Source of the DNA: Verrucomicrobiaceae bacterium | GTDB lineage: Bacteria > Verrucomicrobiota > Verrucomicrobiia > Verrucomicrobiales > Akkermansiaceae | Direction: 5' to 3' | Length of the DNA stretch: 10,335 bases | Assembly: GCA_027483005.1 (NCBI GenBank) | Contig: JAIXVN010000507.1 | Location: forward strand, 1-10,335 | Part shown: positions 1 through 5,531 of the stretch, in pieces | Numbering within the stretch: position 1 is the stretch's first letter | Layout of the letters: each line of letters begins with the position of its first letter | Notes under the pieces: model-generated | Database searches by the model: none | Told to the model about the DNA's origin: nothing | The model's input: only the letters and a program-made list of their open reading frames with translations | Position numbers and translations under genes: made by a program

Positions 1-625
1 CGATTTCCAGCACGGAGATGTCGAAGGTGCCGCCGCCGAGGTCATAGACGGCGATCTTTTCGTCGGACTTCTTGTCGAGTCCGTAAGCAAGCGCGGCGGC
101 GGTGGGCTCGTTGATGATGCGGAGCACCTCGAGTCCGGCGATCTCACCCGCGGCCTTGGTGGCGTTGCGCTGGGAGTCGTTGAAATAGGCGGGGACCGTG
201 ATGACGGCCTGCTTGATCGATTCGCCGATCTTGGCTTCGGCGTCGGCCTTCAGCTTGCCGAGGACCATCGCGGCGATTTCCTGCGGCGAGTAGGTCTTCT
301 TTTCACCGGCGACTTCCACCTGGATGTGGGCATCGCCATTGGCGGCGGCGACGATCGTGTAGGGCATGCGCTTGTCGGCCTCGGTGAGTTCCGAGAACTT
401 GCGGCCGATGAGGCGCTTGGCGGAGAAAATGGTGTTGCGCGGGTTGGTGACGGCCTGGCGCTTGGCGGCTTGGCCGACGAGACGCTCGCCGCTCTTGGAG
501 AATGCGACGACCGACGGGGTGGTGCGGGCGCCTTCTGAGTTTTCAAGCACGACCGGTTCGCCGCCGTCCATGATGGACATGCAGGAGTTCGTGGTGCCGA
601 GGTCGATGCCGAGGATCTTTGACAT
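1..625 (-). CDS. dnaK: Molecular chaperone DnaK (Hsp70), N-terminal part, cut by window edge
   Basis: DnaK is the cytoplasmic ATP-dependent Hsp70 chaperone that works with DnaJ and GrpE to fold and rescue proteins. The visible 208 codons cover roughly the first third and lie wholly in the actin-like ATPase domain. The protein opens MSKILGIDLGTTNSCMSIMDG, in which GIDLGTTNSC is the phosphate-1 loop. Further on it has ENSEGARTTPSVVAF, then AVITVPAYFNDSQRNATK followed by GLEVLRIINEPTAAALAYG, and near the window edge AVYDLGGGTFDISVLEI, the phosphate-2 loop. All key ATPase motifs present are intact. The start at 625 is fixed by the conserved N-terminus; there is no Shine-Dalgarno motif before it, only a CCACC-rich leader. 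No CIRCE element (TTAGCACTC-N9-GAGTGCTAA) is visible upstream. This is a host chromosomal gene and not part of the phage element. Identification is near certain; the rest of the gene lies beyond position 1. Confidence 0.98.
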   Translation of the reverse strand, partial: MSKILGIDLGTTNSCMSIMDGGEPVVLENSEGARTTPSVVAFSKSGERLVGQAAKRQAVTNPRNTIFSAKRLIGRKFSELTEADKRMPYTIVAAANGDAHIQVEVAGEKKTYSPQEIAAMVLGKLKADAEAKIGESIKQAVITVPAYFNDSQRNATKAAGEIAGLEVLRIINEPTAAALAYGLDKKSDEKIAVYDLGGGTFDISVLEI

Positions 626-786
626 GGTGGTTGGTGGGTGGTCCGCAGATGCGGGATTGATGTCCCCGCTTTCGCAGGGCGTGTGCCAGTGGGTCAGGAA
701 GAGTGATGAGTGATTGGTTATTAGTGGATTGTGGATTTGGATGAAATGATGTCGTGGCTGGTAAGGGACGCGAATGGAGAAAAAAT

Positions 787-824
787 GCGACATATTGTCT
801 CACCTGGGCCGGACAATATGTCGC
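787..824. repeat. Nested palindrome between dnaK and tRNA-Ser (possible operator)
   Basis: Two perfect 13-base arms, GCGACATATTGTC (787-799) and GACAATATGTCGC (812-824), face each other across a 12-base spacer. Each arm contains its own shorter palindrome, GACA-N3-TGTC (789-799 and 812-822), so the element is a pair of palindromic sites 23 bases apart centre to centre. Extra half-sites follow: GACAAT at 830-835 and TGCGACAT at 873-880, the latter a direct repeat of 786-793. This layout fits a dimeric repressor or activator binding cooperatively, or alternatively an RNA hairpin of 13 pairs. It does not match the CIRCE or HAIR heat-shock operators I know. The rest of the 626-940 intergenic stretch shows no credible gene. 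Confidence 0.6.
789..816 (-). promoter_or_regulatory. Possible dnaK promoter within the palindrome
   Basis: On the minus strand TTGTCC (816-811) and TATGTC (794-789) are separated by 16 bases, a loose sigma-70-type arrangement. It would start transcription near 782 and give dnaK a leader of about 157 bases. Because the element is an inverted repeat, a near-identical pair reads the other way (TTGTCT 795-800, TATGTC 817-822), towards the tRNA. If real, a protein bound to the palindromes would cover both boxes. Neither box is a strong match, so this is tentative. Confidence 0.25.
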
Positions 825-894
825 GGTGTGACAATCGTGGTTTTACGCAGGAATCGGGTCGATCGAAGAACCTGCGACATTTTCCAAAATCGGG

Positions 895-923
895 TTGCCA
901 ATCCGGATTTGGCCTCCTAGGTT
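895..923 (+). promoter_or_regulatory. Possible tRNA-Ser promoter
   Basis: TTGCCA (895-900) matches five of six -35 consensus bases. A 17-base spacer leads to TAGGTT (918-923), a weak -10 box. Transcription would begin around 930, about ten bases before the mature tRNA 5' end, which is a normal leader length. The -10 match is poor, so confidence is low. Confidence 0.35.
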
Positions 924-940
924 GCCCGCCCACCACAAGA

Positions 941-1030
941 GGGCAGGTGTCAGAGTGGTCGAATGAGCACGCTTGGAAAGCGTGTGTGGCAGTAATGTCA
1001 CCGAGGGTTCGAATCCCTCCCTGTCCGCCA
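941..1030 (+). tRNA. tRNA-Ser(GGA)
   Basis: This is a full class II tRNA with a long variable arm. The acceptor stem is GGGCAGG (941-947) paired with CCTGTCC (1020-1026), with one G-U pair, then discriminator G1027 and encoded CCA (1028-1030). The anticodon stem CACGC/GCGTG (968-972 and 980-984) encloses the loop TTGGAAA, giving anticodon GGA at 975-977, which reads UCC and UCU serine codons. The T arm is GAGGG-TTCGAAT-CCCTC (1003-1019). The long variable arm lies between 985 and 1002, as expected for serine. The gene is intact, and an integrase gene starts 117 bases downstream in the same direction, so this tRNA is the probable integration site of the phage element; insertion evidently kept or rebuilt its 3' end. 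Confidence 0.97.
1003..1030 (+). other. Probable phage attachment junction at the tRNA 3' end
   Basis: Tyrosine recombinases commonly use the T arm and acceptor 3' strand of a tRNA gene as the attachment core, with int next to it. Here int follows the tRNA-Ser directly and all genes beyond it look phage-derived. The core is therefore placed in the T arm and acceptor 3' strand. Its exact limits cannot be set, because the matching copy at the far end of the element lies outside the window. Confidence 0.45.
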
Positions 1031-1095
1031 TCTGTTTGCCAATTCACGGCAAGCAGCTCAGTATCAACAACTTGCGAGCCCTCAGGGCGAACCGC

Positions 1096-1131
1096 GACAG
1101 ATTTTTCTGACAGGTTTTCCGACAAGTTGAC
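1096..1131. repeat. Periodic GACA repeats before the integrase gene
   Basis: GACAG (1096-1100), GACAGG (1109-1114) and GACAAG (1121-1126) recur at 13- and 12-base intervals, the first two each followed by a T-rich run, with a fourth GAC at 1129-1131. They lie between the tRNA 3' end and the chosen int start. The position suits integrase arm-type binding sites or an operator controlling int. The motif is short, and the stretch is also open in the int frame, so a coding origin is possible. Confidence 0.35.
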
Positions 1132-1147
1132 TCGAAAGCCGGGGTCT

Positions 1148-2476
1148 ATGACCCGTAAGCGCAAACGTCGCAGCAGCATCGTGGAAATCGGCAACGGTCC
1201 CGCGAGAATCAAGATCTACACGATGAATCGTCGGGACGGCTACCCCGAGTTCACCCTGGCATGGAAGGAGGCAGGCAAGCGAAAGATTCGCAGCTTCTCG
1301 TCCATGGAAGAAGCTCGGATGATCGCCCAGCAGACCAGCGTCCGACTGACCAACGGCTGGATAGCTGGCGACGAGGTGACCCGCCGCGACATCGACCTGT
1401 TCCGCCACTGCGAGCAAGTGGCCCGAGAGCACGGCGTCGGTCTTGCCGCCGCGATGGACGAATGGGCCAGCGCACGAAAAGCTGCCGGTGAAATCCCGCT
1501 GTCCGATGCCGTGCGATTTTATCAGGCGAACCGGGCCGACCTGTTCGCAGTCCGGACCAACGTCCAGGTGGCCGCCGAGTTCGTCGTGTCGCTGAAACGC
1601 AAGGGCGTGAGTGACATCTACGTCAGGAACGCAACCGGCAGCCTCAAGCGGTTCACCGACGCCATGCCGGGCAACATCGCCGATGTGAGCGTGGCCGACA
1701 TCAATCGTTTCCTCGATGGTCTCAAGAGCCTCGGTCCAGTCAGCAAGAACGGCCTCCGGCGCAACATCGTTACGATGTTCGGATTCGCCAAGAAACAGGG
1801 ATACCTCCATCCAGACCGTAAGACGGCTGCAGAGCAGAGCGACTCGTTCAAGGAGCCTGAGAAGGAGATCGAGATTTTCACGCCGGATGAGATGCGTGAC
1901 ATCCTGCTCGCTGCCCACGCACGCATTCTGCCGCTGATCGCCATCGGCGGATTTTGCGGAATTCGGTCGGCAGAGGTCGAACGTCTCACCTGGCAGGACA
2001 TCAAGTGGGATCGCGGCCACATCGAGATCGCCGGCCACAAGGCAAAGACGGCTGCGAGACGGCTTGTCCCCCTCCCCGAGAATCTCAAGGCGTGGCTTGC
2101 ACCATGGCGTCAGGAAACTGGCCCCATCATCACCATCAGCGATGTATCGGGTGCCTTGGGTGATACCGCCGTGAAAGCGCGGATCCCCGGTGGATGGCGT
2201 CAGAATGCCCTCAGACACTCGTTCATCAGCTATCGAGTATCACTGACAGGCGACGTCGCTCGAACCTCTCTGGAGGCTGGCAACTCCCCGAAAATGATCT
2301 TCCGCCACTACCGGGAAATCGTGGACGAGGAAGCCGCCCGGGCATGGTTCGGGATAATGCCGCCCGATGGCTGGATGCCGGTCGGACTAAACCTCAGCCT
2401 GCGGGACCGCCTGGTGCGGGCGCTGGCTAAACATGGGTCACCATCTGTTGACAACTCCAACCCGGCGCAACCATGA
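1148..2476 (+). CDS. Tyrosine recombinase (phage integrase family)
   Basis: A site-specific recombinase of 442 residues that would integrate and excise the element at the tRNA-Ser. The N-terminus is very basic (MTRKRKRRSS). Residues of about 110-215 form a SAM-like core-binding domain, and the C-terminal catalytic domain begins near 245 (IFTPDEMRDIL). Visible catalytic positions are R273 in GFCGIRSAEVERLTW, a probable K300 in HKAKTAARR, R356 in QNALRHSFISY, and the nucleophile Y388 in MIFRHYREIV. Two usual histidines are replaced by asparagine: N353 at the H of HxxR and N379 in GNSP. I recall this NALRH/GNSP form from integrases of Verrucomicrobiota and relatives, so it is probably functional. 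ATG 1148 was chosen because the frame upstream runs into the tRNA; a TTG at 1127 is an alternative. The only ribosome-site candidate is a weak GGGG at 1141-1144. The stop overlaps the next start by four bases. Confidence 0.93.
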   Translation: MTRKRKRRSSIVEIGNGPARIKIYTMNRRDGYPEFTLAWKEAGKRKIRSFSSMEEARMIAQQTSVRLTNGWIAGDEVTRRDIDLFRHCEQVAREHGVGLAAAMDEWASARKAAGEIPLSDAVRFYQANRADLFAVRTNVQVAAEFVVSLKRKGVSDIYVRNATGSLKRFTDAMPGNIADVSVADINRFLDGLKSLGPVSKNGLRRNIVTMFGFAKKQGYLHPDRKTAAEQSDSFKEPEKEIEIFTPDEMRDILLAAHARILPLIAIGGFCGIRSAEVERLTWQDIKWDRGHIEIAGHKAKTAARRLVPLPENLKAWLAPWRQETGPIITISDVSGALGDTAVKARIPGGWRQNALRHSFISYRVSLTGDVARTSLEAGNSPKMIFRHYREIVDEEAARAWFGIMPPDGWMPVGLNLSLRDRLVRALAKHGSPSVDNSNPAQP

Positions 2477-2739
2477 AAGCCATTATCCAATCCAATACCA
2501 ACCGGACCATGAACAGCAGCCACTCGAATCCTCCGAACGGTGCTCCAGTGACGAATCAGCCGGTCCTGATCAAAAAGAAGGAGCTCGCCAAGCTGCTTTC
2601 CGTTAGCCCTCACACGATTGATGCGTGGGTTCAACGTCGGGAAATCCCCTGCATCAAAATGACGCCTCGACTCTTCCTCTATGAGGTCGATGCGGTCATG
2701 GACGCCATTCGGAAGAAATACCGAATCGACGTGGCATGA
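2473..2739 (+). CDS. Small helix-turn-helix protein, probable excisionase
   Basis: An 88-residue protein with a winged helix-turn-helix of the excisionase/MerR-like type (HTH_17 style). After a polar, Asn- and Pro-rich tail of about 30 residues, LIKKKELAKLLSVSPHTIDA begins the HTH, followed by WVQRREIPCIKMTPRLFLY as turn and wing, and a C-terminal helix DAVMDAIRKKY. In this family the domain bends DNA at attachment sites to direct excision, or acts as a small repressor. Its start overlaps the int stop in an ATGA arrangement, so the two are probably translationally coupled; having it downstream of int rather than upstream is less common. A second ATG at 2509 would remove the first 12 residues of the disordered tail. 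Excisionase is inferred from size, fold and neighbour; a regulator is the main alternative. Confidence 0.75.
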   Translation: MKAIIQSNTNRTMNSSHSNPPNGAPVTNQPVLIKKKELAKLLSVSPHTIDAWVQRREIPCIKMTPRLFLYEVDAVMDAIRKKYRIDVA

Positions 2740-2752
2740 TGTTTAAAAGCGT

Positions 2753-2786
2753 AAACCCCGGACGGCGAAAGCCATCCGGGGTTTTT
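2753..2786. terminator. Strong intrinsic terminator, probably bidirectional
   Basis: AAACCCCGGACGGC (2753-2766) pairs with GCCATCCGGGGTTT (2771-2784) across a GAAA tetraloop, with a single C-A mismatch. It is followed on the plus strand by five Ts (2782-2786). It ends the int-xis transcript 13 bases after the second stop codon. On the minus strand the same hairpin ends with three Us and lies just beyond the last gene of the leftward train, so it probably stops both converging transcripts. Confidence 0.9.
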
Positions 2787-2793
2787 CATTGGT

Positions 2794-2982
2794 TCACTTC
2801 CGACGAAGTTTCTTGAACATGCTCAATAACGACATCAAGCCCACGGCTAAGCCAACGCAGAGCGACGCCACTCGTAGGTGCCATTCGATCTGCTCTTGTA
2901 ACGAAGTGATGACGCCCAGCAAAGGCGTGGTGAAACCAACGAAGGCTTTTGAAACGTAATCGAGGTCGATGTGCTGGCGCAT
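2794..2982 (-). CDS. Small membrane protein, holin-like
   Basis: A 62-residue protein, the last gene of the leftward phage train. A polar N-terminus (MRQHIDLDYVSKA) is followed by a moderately hydrophobic segment at about 15-28 (VGFTTPLLGVITSL), a short charged turn (QEQIEWH), a clear membrane helix at about 38-56 (VASLCVGLAVGLMSLLSMF) and the basic tail KKLRRK. Small size, one or two membrane segments, a positively charged tail and a late-operon position are typical of phage holins, which permeabilise the inner membrane to release or trigger the endolysin. There is no sequence-level family match that I can name. No endolysin gene is visible beside it. It begins 16 bases after the preceding stop and ends just before the terminator. 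Confidence 0.55.
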   Translation of the reverse strand: MRQHIDLDYVSKAFVGFTTPLLGVITSLQEQIEWHLRVASLCVGLAVGLMSLLSMFKKLRRK

Positions 2983-2998
2983 GATCCGGTGAATGGTG

Positions 2999-3604
2999 TC
3001 AATCGCCGGTCCTTTGCTTGTCCCAAAGGGTCTTGTAGTAGCTTCCGTAGGCCAGCATCAGGCTGGTGAACTGAGCGGTGGAGACCGTGTGGATCTTGCC
3101 CTCGATGTCGGCGATAGTCTGCGGGGACGCGTCGGTGATAACGCCCTTTTCCTTTGCCGTGTTGATGAGGACCAGCATCTGAGTGAATGCGTTGCGGTCG
3201 GCATCACCGATGGCGAGCTTGAATCCCAAACCGGTGTCGAAGCCATTTTGAATGGCGACGTTAAACGCGACTCGCTTTGGATCGCTCTTCGATGGATCTG
3301 GAGCATTCGCAGGTGGAGCGGATTCGTTCAGCTTCTTCTCCAATTCGGCAAGGGCTGAGACGTTCACATCCGTTGGTCCCTCGCGACTGATCTTTGCGAG
3401 AAGCACGTTCGCCCTTTGCCCGACCTCGGTTCCCTGATAGATGCGGGCCTTGATGGCTTCAATCCTCGTGGTGAGGTTTGGGTTGTGGAGGACTCCACTG
3501 ACCTCGCTTTGGGGCAGCTCGATCTTCTTACCGTTGATTTCTAGGGTCTCCGCAGAGGCAGGCAGGACAGAGAGTGCGAGCAAAATGGAATGGAGCGTTT
3601 TCAT
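2999..3604 (-). CDS. Secreted protein of unknown function in phage operon
   Basis: A 201-residue protein beginning with a probable Sec signal peptide (MKTLHSILLALSVLPASA, cleavage before ETLE). Residues of about 20-100 are charged and helical, ending in a Pro/Ala/Ser linker (NESAPPANAPDPSKSDP). The C-terminal 90 residues (AFNVAIQNGFDTGLGFKLAI, then GDADRNAFTQMLVLINTA and DIEGKIHTVSTAQFTSLMLA) resemble in pattern the DUF4376-type domains found in phage tail-fibre accessory proteins, in which a residue turn is followed by two helices. This resemblance is judged by eye and is not established. The start overlaps the previous stop in ATGA fashion, implying translational coupling. The signal peptide is odd for a virion part, since these normally assemble in the cytoplasm. 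Alternatives are a periplasmic lysis accessory or a lysogenic-conversion factor. Confidence 0.7.
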   Translation of the reverse strand: MKTLHSILLALSVLPASAETLEINGKKIELPQSEVSGVLHNPNLTTRIEAIKARIYQGTEVGQRANVLLAKISREGPTDVNVSALAELEKKLNESAPPANAPDPSKSDPKRVAFNVAIQNGFDTGLGFKLAIGDADRNAFTQMLVLINTAKEKGVITDASPQTIADIEGKIHTVSTAQFTSLMLAYGSYYKTLWDKQRTGD

Positions 3605-4491
3605 TGGAGTTTGAGTTTCTGGTCGAGGATTTTGCGAAGAAATGGGGCGCTCCCCGCATTGGCTTCTACCGAGCGGAGCAGTGCGTCATAGAATGCCAAC
3701 GTTTCCGCATTGGTGGCGGTGGTCGGCGAGAACGCGTTAAACAGAGCAGATGCCTGTTGCAGTGGTAGCGTGCCCTGGATGCCTGAGAGTAGGGTCATGA
3801 TTTCGCCATTCACATTCTGGCTCGCGGTCGAGCGCATCAGCAGTGCCGAAACGCGGGTTTGAGTCCTGTCTGCTGCAACGACGGAATTGACGGCAGCCGC
3901 GAGCAGGGCGTTGAACGATTCAGTGTTCATGGCATCGGCCTTTTCCGCCGCTCTCTGCCAAGCCGCCGCCAAGCGCCAAGCCGCGTAGTGCGTCAAATCG
4001 CGACGGTCCCGGAACCAAGTCTCTACCTCAGTCCGGACATCTTGCCCGTATTTTGCCCGCAGGTGAAGCCGTTCGGCATTCCGCACAGGTGCAGTCGGAT
4101 CGGCTTGGACCCACTTTTCCACGCAAGCCAGAGCCTCGTCCTGGTCACCCATCCGGTCTGCCCAAACGTATGCGAGGTGCCATGCTGCATGGGCCTTGGC
4201 ATAGTCAAATGCTGTGGCGAAGGAAACCTTACGAGCCATGAGTTCTGTGGTCCCGGCGATGAGTTCGTTGTGGAACTTCTGCTCGTAGGTCAGATCCGCT
4301 CCCTCGTTCCATGGCGTCGGTGTCGCGGCTTTCGCTACTTCCAGAATGTCGGCCACATCGCGGGGCGATGGGAGGGATTGCTTATTGAGCTCAATGATGC
4401 GCGGCATAATTTCCCCTGGCTCGGGTGTTTCAGCCAAGGTGTTTCCCGCGATCAGGGTCACGGCCATCATGATGACGAATTTTGGTTTCAT
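3601..4491 (-). CDS. Secreted helical-repeat protein of unknown function
   Basis: A protein of 296 residues from ATG 4491, opening with MKPKFVIMMAVTLIAGNTLA, a good Sec signal peptide with cleavage expected before ETPEP. The mature part looks almost entirely alpha-helical and alanine-rich. A segment such as AYVWADRMGDQDEALACVEK followed by WVQADPTAP has the spacing of a degenerate tetratricopeptide repeat, and YAAWRLAAAWQRAAEKADA suggests another helical hairpin. TPR-like proteins usually mediate protein contacts, here presumably in the periplasm. A TTG at 4518 in the same frame would overlap the preceding stop (TTGA) and add nine residues; ATG 4491 was preferred because it places the signal peptide at the very N-terminus. 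The gene lies between two other signal-peptide proteins in a tightly packed operon. I recognise no family. Confidence 0.72.
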   Translation of the reverse strand: MKPKFVIMMAVTLIAGNTLAETPEPGEIMPRIIELNKQSLPSPRDVADILEVAKAATPTPWNEGADLTYEQKFHNELIAGTTELMARKVSFATAFDYAKAHAAWHLAYVWADRMGDQDEALACVEKWVQADPTAPVRNAERLHLRAKYGQDVRTEVETWFRDRRDLTHYAAWRLAAAWQRAAEKADAMNTESFNALLAAAVNSVVAADRTQTRVSALLMRSTASQNVNGEIMTLLSGIQGTLPLQQASALFNAFSPTTATNAETLAFYDALLRSVEANAGSAPFLRKILDQKLKLQ

Positions 4492-4514
4492 GGATTCTGT
4501 TGTGAGGTGAAGTG

Positions 4515-5525
4515 TCAACGGACACGGCGAATACGGAGAAAGCCTGAGGCAGTGAGAGTGGAAGTCGTGAACCCGGCGCGAGAAACGAGGTAAATCGTGG
4601 TGGTGCTGGCTAGATTGAGACGCACGACCGGAGTCGTGAATGCCGACGGAATCACATCAGAAATCGCAGCGGCTGTGGCGGTGAAGGTCCCGGTGCCGCC
4701 GAGCGTGTTGTTAGTCGTGCTGATTCCCTGCTGGGTGTAGGTGACGACGGTCGTTGCTGCCTTGGTGTAAGTGGCGACACCTTCGATGTCCCAGTCCCCG
4801 GCCGTCAGTGTCACCGAATGGATCGTCTTTGCCGTCGCCGTCACCAGTGATGTGCTGGACCCAGACGTCGCGGAGTATTCTCCGACCTCTCCAGCAGCGG
4901 CATTGGTTCCGTTGTTGACGCCGATTTTGGCGATGAAGTTGTTTCCCGCAAAGCTCTGGGTGATCAGCGCGTTGCTGTCGGTGTATTGCTGATACGGCGC
5001 GGTCACGCTGCCGTCGCTTCCGATGGAGAGCACCACTTCGCTCTGGTTCTTTTTGAACTCGGCAATCGGCGTGACTGTCCAGTCGGCTGGGGTGCTGACG
5101 ACGAGTGTTGGCGAGGTCGGCGGCGACCACCAAGGATACGATGTCGCGTCACGCCCCAAGTAAACGGTGGGAGAGCTGAAATTGTAGAATTGGATGAACT
5201 TGCCCGCACAGGCACCGGTTTCCGACAATCCGATGACGGCGATTCCCGCATTTCCCTGCGTGCGAGAAATGAGTCCGTGATAGCCGTAATCCGAGGACAG
5301 GATCGAAGTGAATGCAGCCTGACCATTCCAATCGTCGGCGTAGGAACGCCCCAGCAGGACTGGGCTTTGACTCGTTTGCAGGGTGCCATCCACGCGCAGG
5401 TATCGGCCCCATGGCATGACGAGATCGCCGGTGAGGTAGTTGTTGTTCGGGTTCTTGGTGACGGCGGCGTTCTGAGCGGAGGCAAAGCCACTGAGAGCGA
5501 TGGTGATGATGAGTGCGGACTTCAT
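4515..5525 (-). CDS. Tail-fibre-like protein with a signal peptide
   Basis: A 336-residue protein. Residues 1-18 (MKSALIITIALSGFASAQ) look like a Sec signal peptide. Residues of about 30-200 are Gly/Ser/Tyr/Trp-rich and beta-prone, with a fibre-like opening (GDLVMPWGRYLRVDGT). The last 125 residues form a domain I recognise from many phage tail fibres: GEYSATSGSSTSLVTATAKT, then VTLTAGDWDIEGVATYT (about 238-254), ISTTNN, and an ending TTTIYLVSRAGFTTSTLTAS plus GFLRIRRVR. In phages this beta-rich C-terminal region trimerises or contacts the host receptor. The gene follows another fibre-like gene by six bases. The signal peptide is unexpected, since fibre proteins assemble in the cytoplasm; it could instead mean a surface or secreted adhesin derived from a fibre. 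The fibre domain is well supported, the export call moderately so. Confidence 0.8.
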   Translation of the reverse strand: MKSALIITIALSGFASAQNAAVTKNPNNNYLTGDLVMPWGRYLRVDGTLQTSQSPVLLGRSYADDWNGQAAFTSILSSDYGYHGLISRTQGNAGIAVIGLSETGACAGKFIQFYNFSSPTVYLGRDATSYPWWSPPTSPTLVVSTPADWTVTPIAEFKKNQSEVVLSIGSDGSVTAPYQQYTDSNALITQSFAGNNFIAKIGVNNGTNAAAGEVGEYSATSGSSTSLVTATAKTIHSVTLTAGDWDIEGVATYTKAATTVVTYTQQGISTTNNTLGGTGTFTATAAAISDVIPSAFTTPVVRLNLASTTTIYLVSRAGFTTSTLTASGFLRIRRVR

Positions 5526-5531
5526 GGGATT

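Noticed and set aside
643..654. Short palindrome CCGCAGATGCGG in the dnaK leader
   Set aside because: Only 12 bases with a 4-base-pair RNA stem; common by chance in GC-rich DNA and not repeated nearby.
690..720. CIRCE-like element near GAGTGATGAGTGATT
   Set aside because: Only the GAGTG part agrees, and there is no opposing arm at nine bases; not a CIRCE site.
895..1043. TTGCCAAT direct repeat flanking the tRNA (895-902 and 1036-1043) as an attachment pair
   Set aside because: Only eight bases and on the same side of the element; the first copy fits a -35 box better and chance is likely.
1036..1052. TTGCC-N7-GGCAA inverted repeat just after the tRNA as a terminator
   Set aside because: The stem has only five pairs and no T run follows, so it is too weak to call.
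731..1147. Upstream extension of the integrase frame through the tRNA gene
   Set aside because: The frame is open back to 731 but reads through the tRNA-Ser and the dnaK promoter region; a protein start there would need tRNA sequence to be coding.
1082..2218. Long minus-strand frame of 378 codons opposite the integrase
   Set aside because: It has no recognisable motif and lies fully antisense to an integrase with intact catalytic residues; a shadow of GC-rich codon use.
3859..4593. Plus-strand frame of 244 codons opposite the secreted helical protein
   Set aside because: Cysteine- and Pro-rich low-plausibility product crossing two leftward genes; the minus frame has a signal peptide and coupled overlaps.
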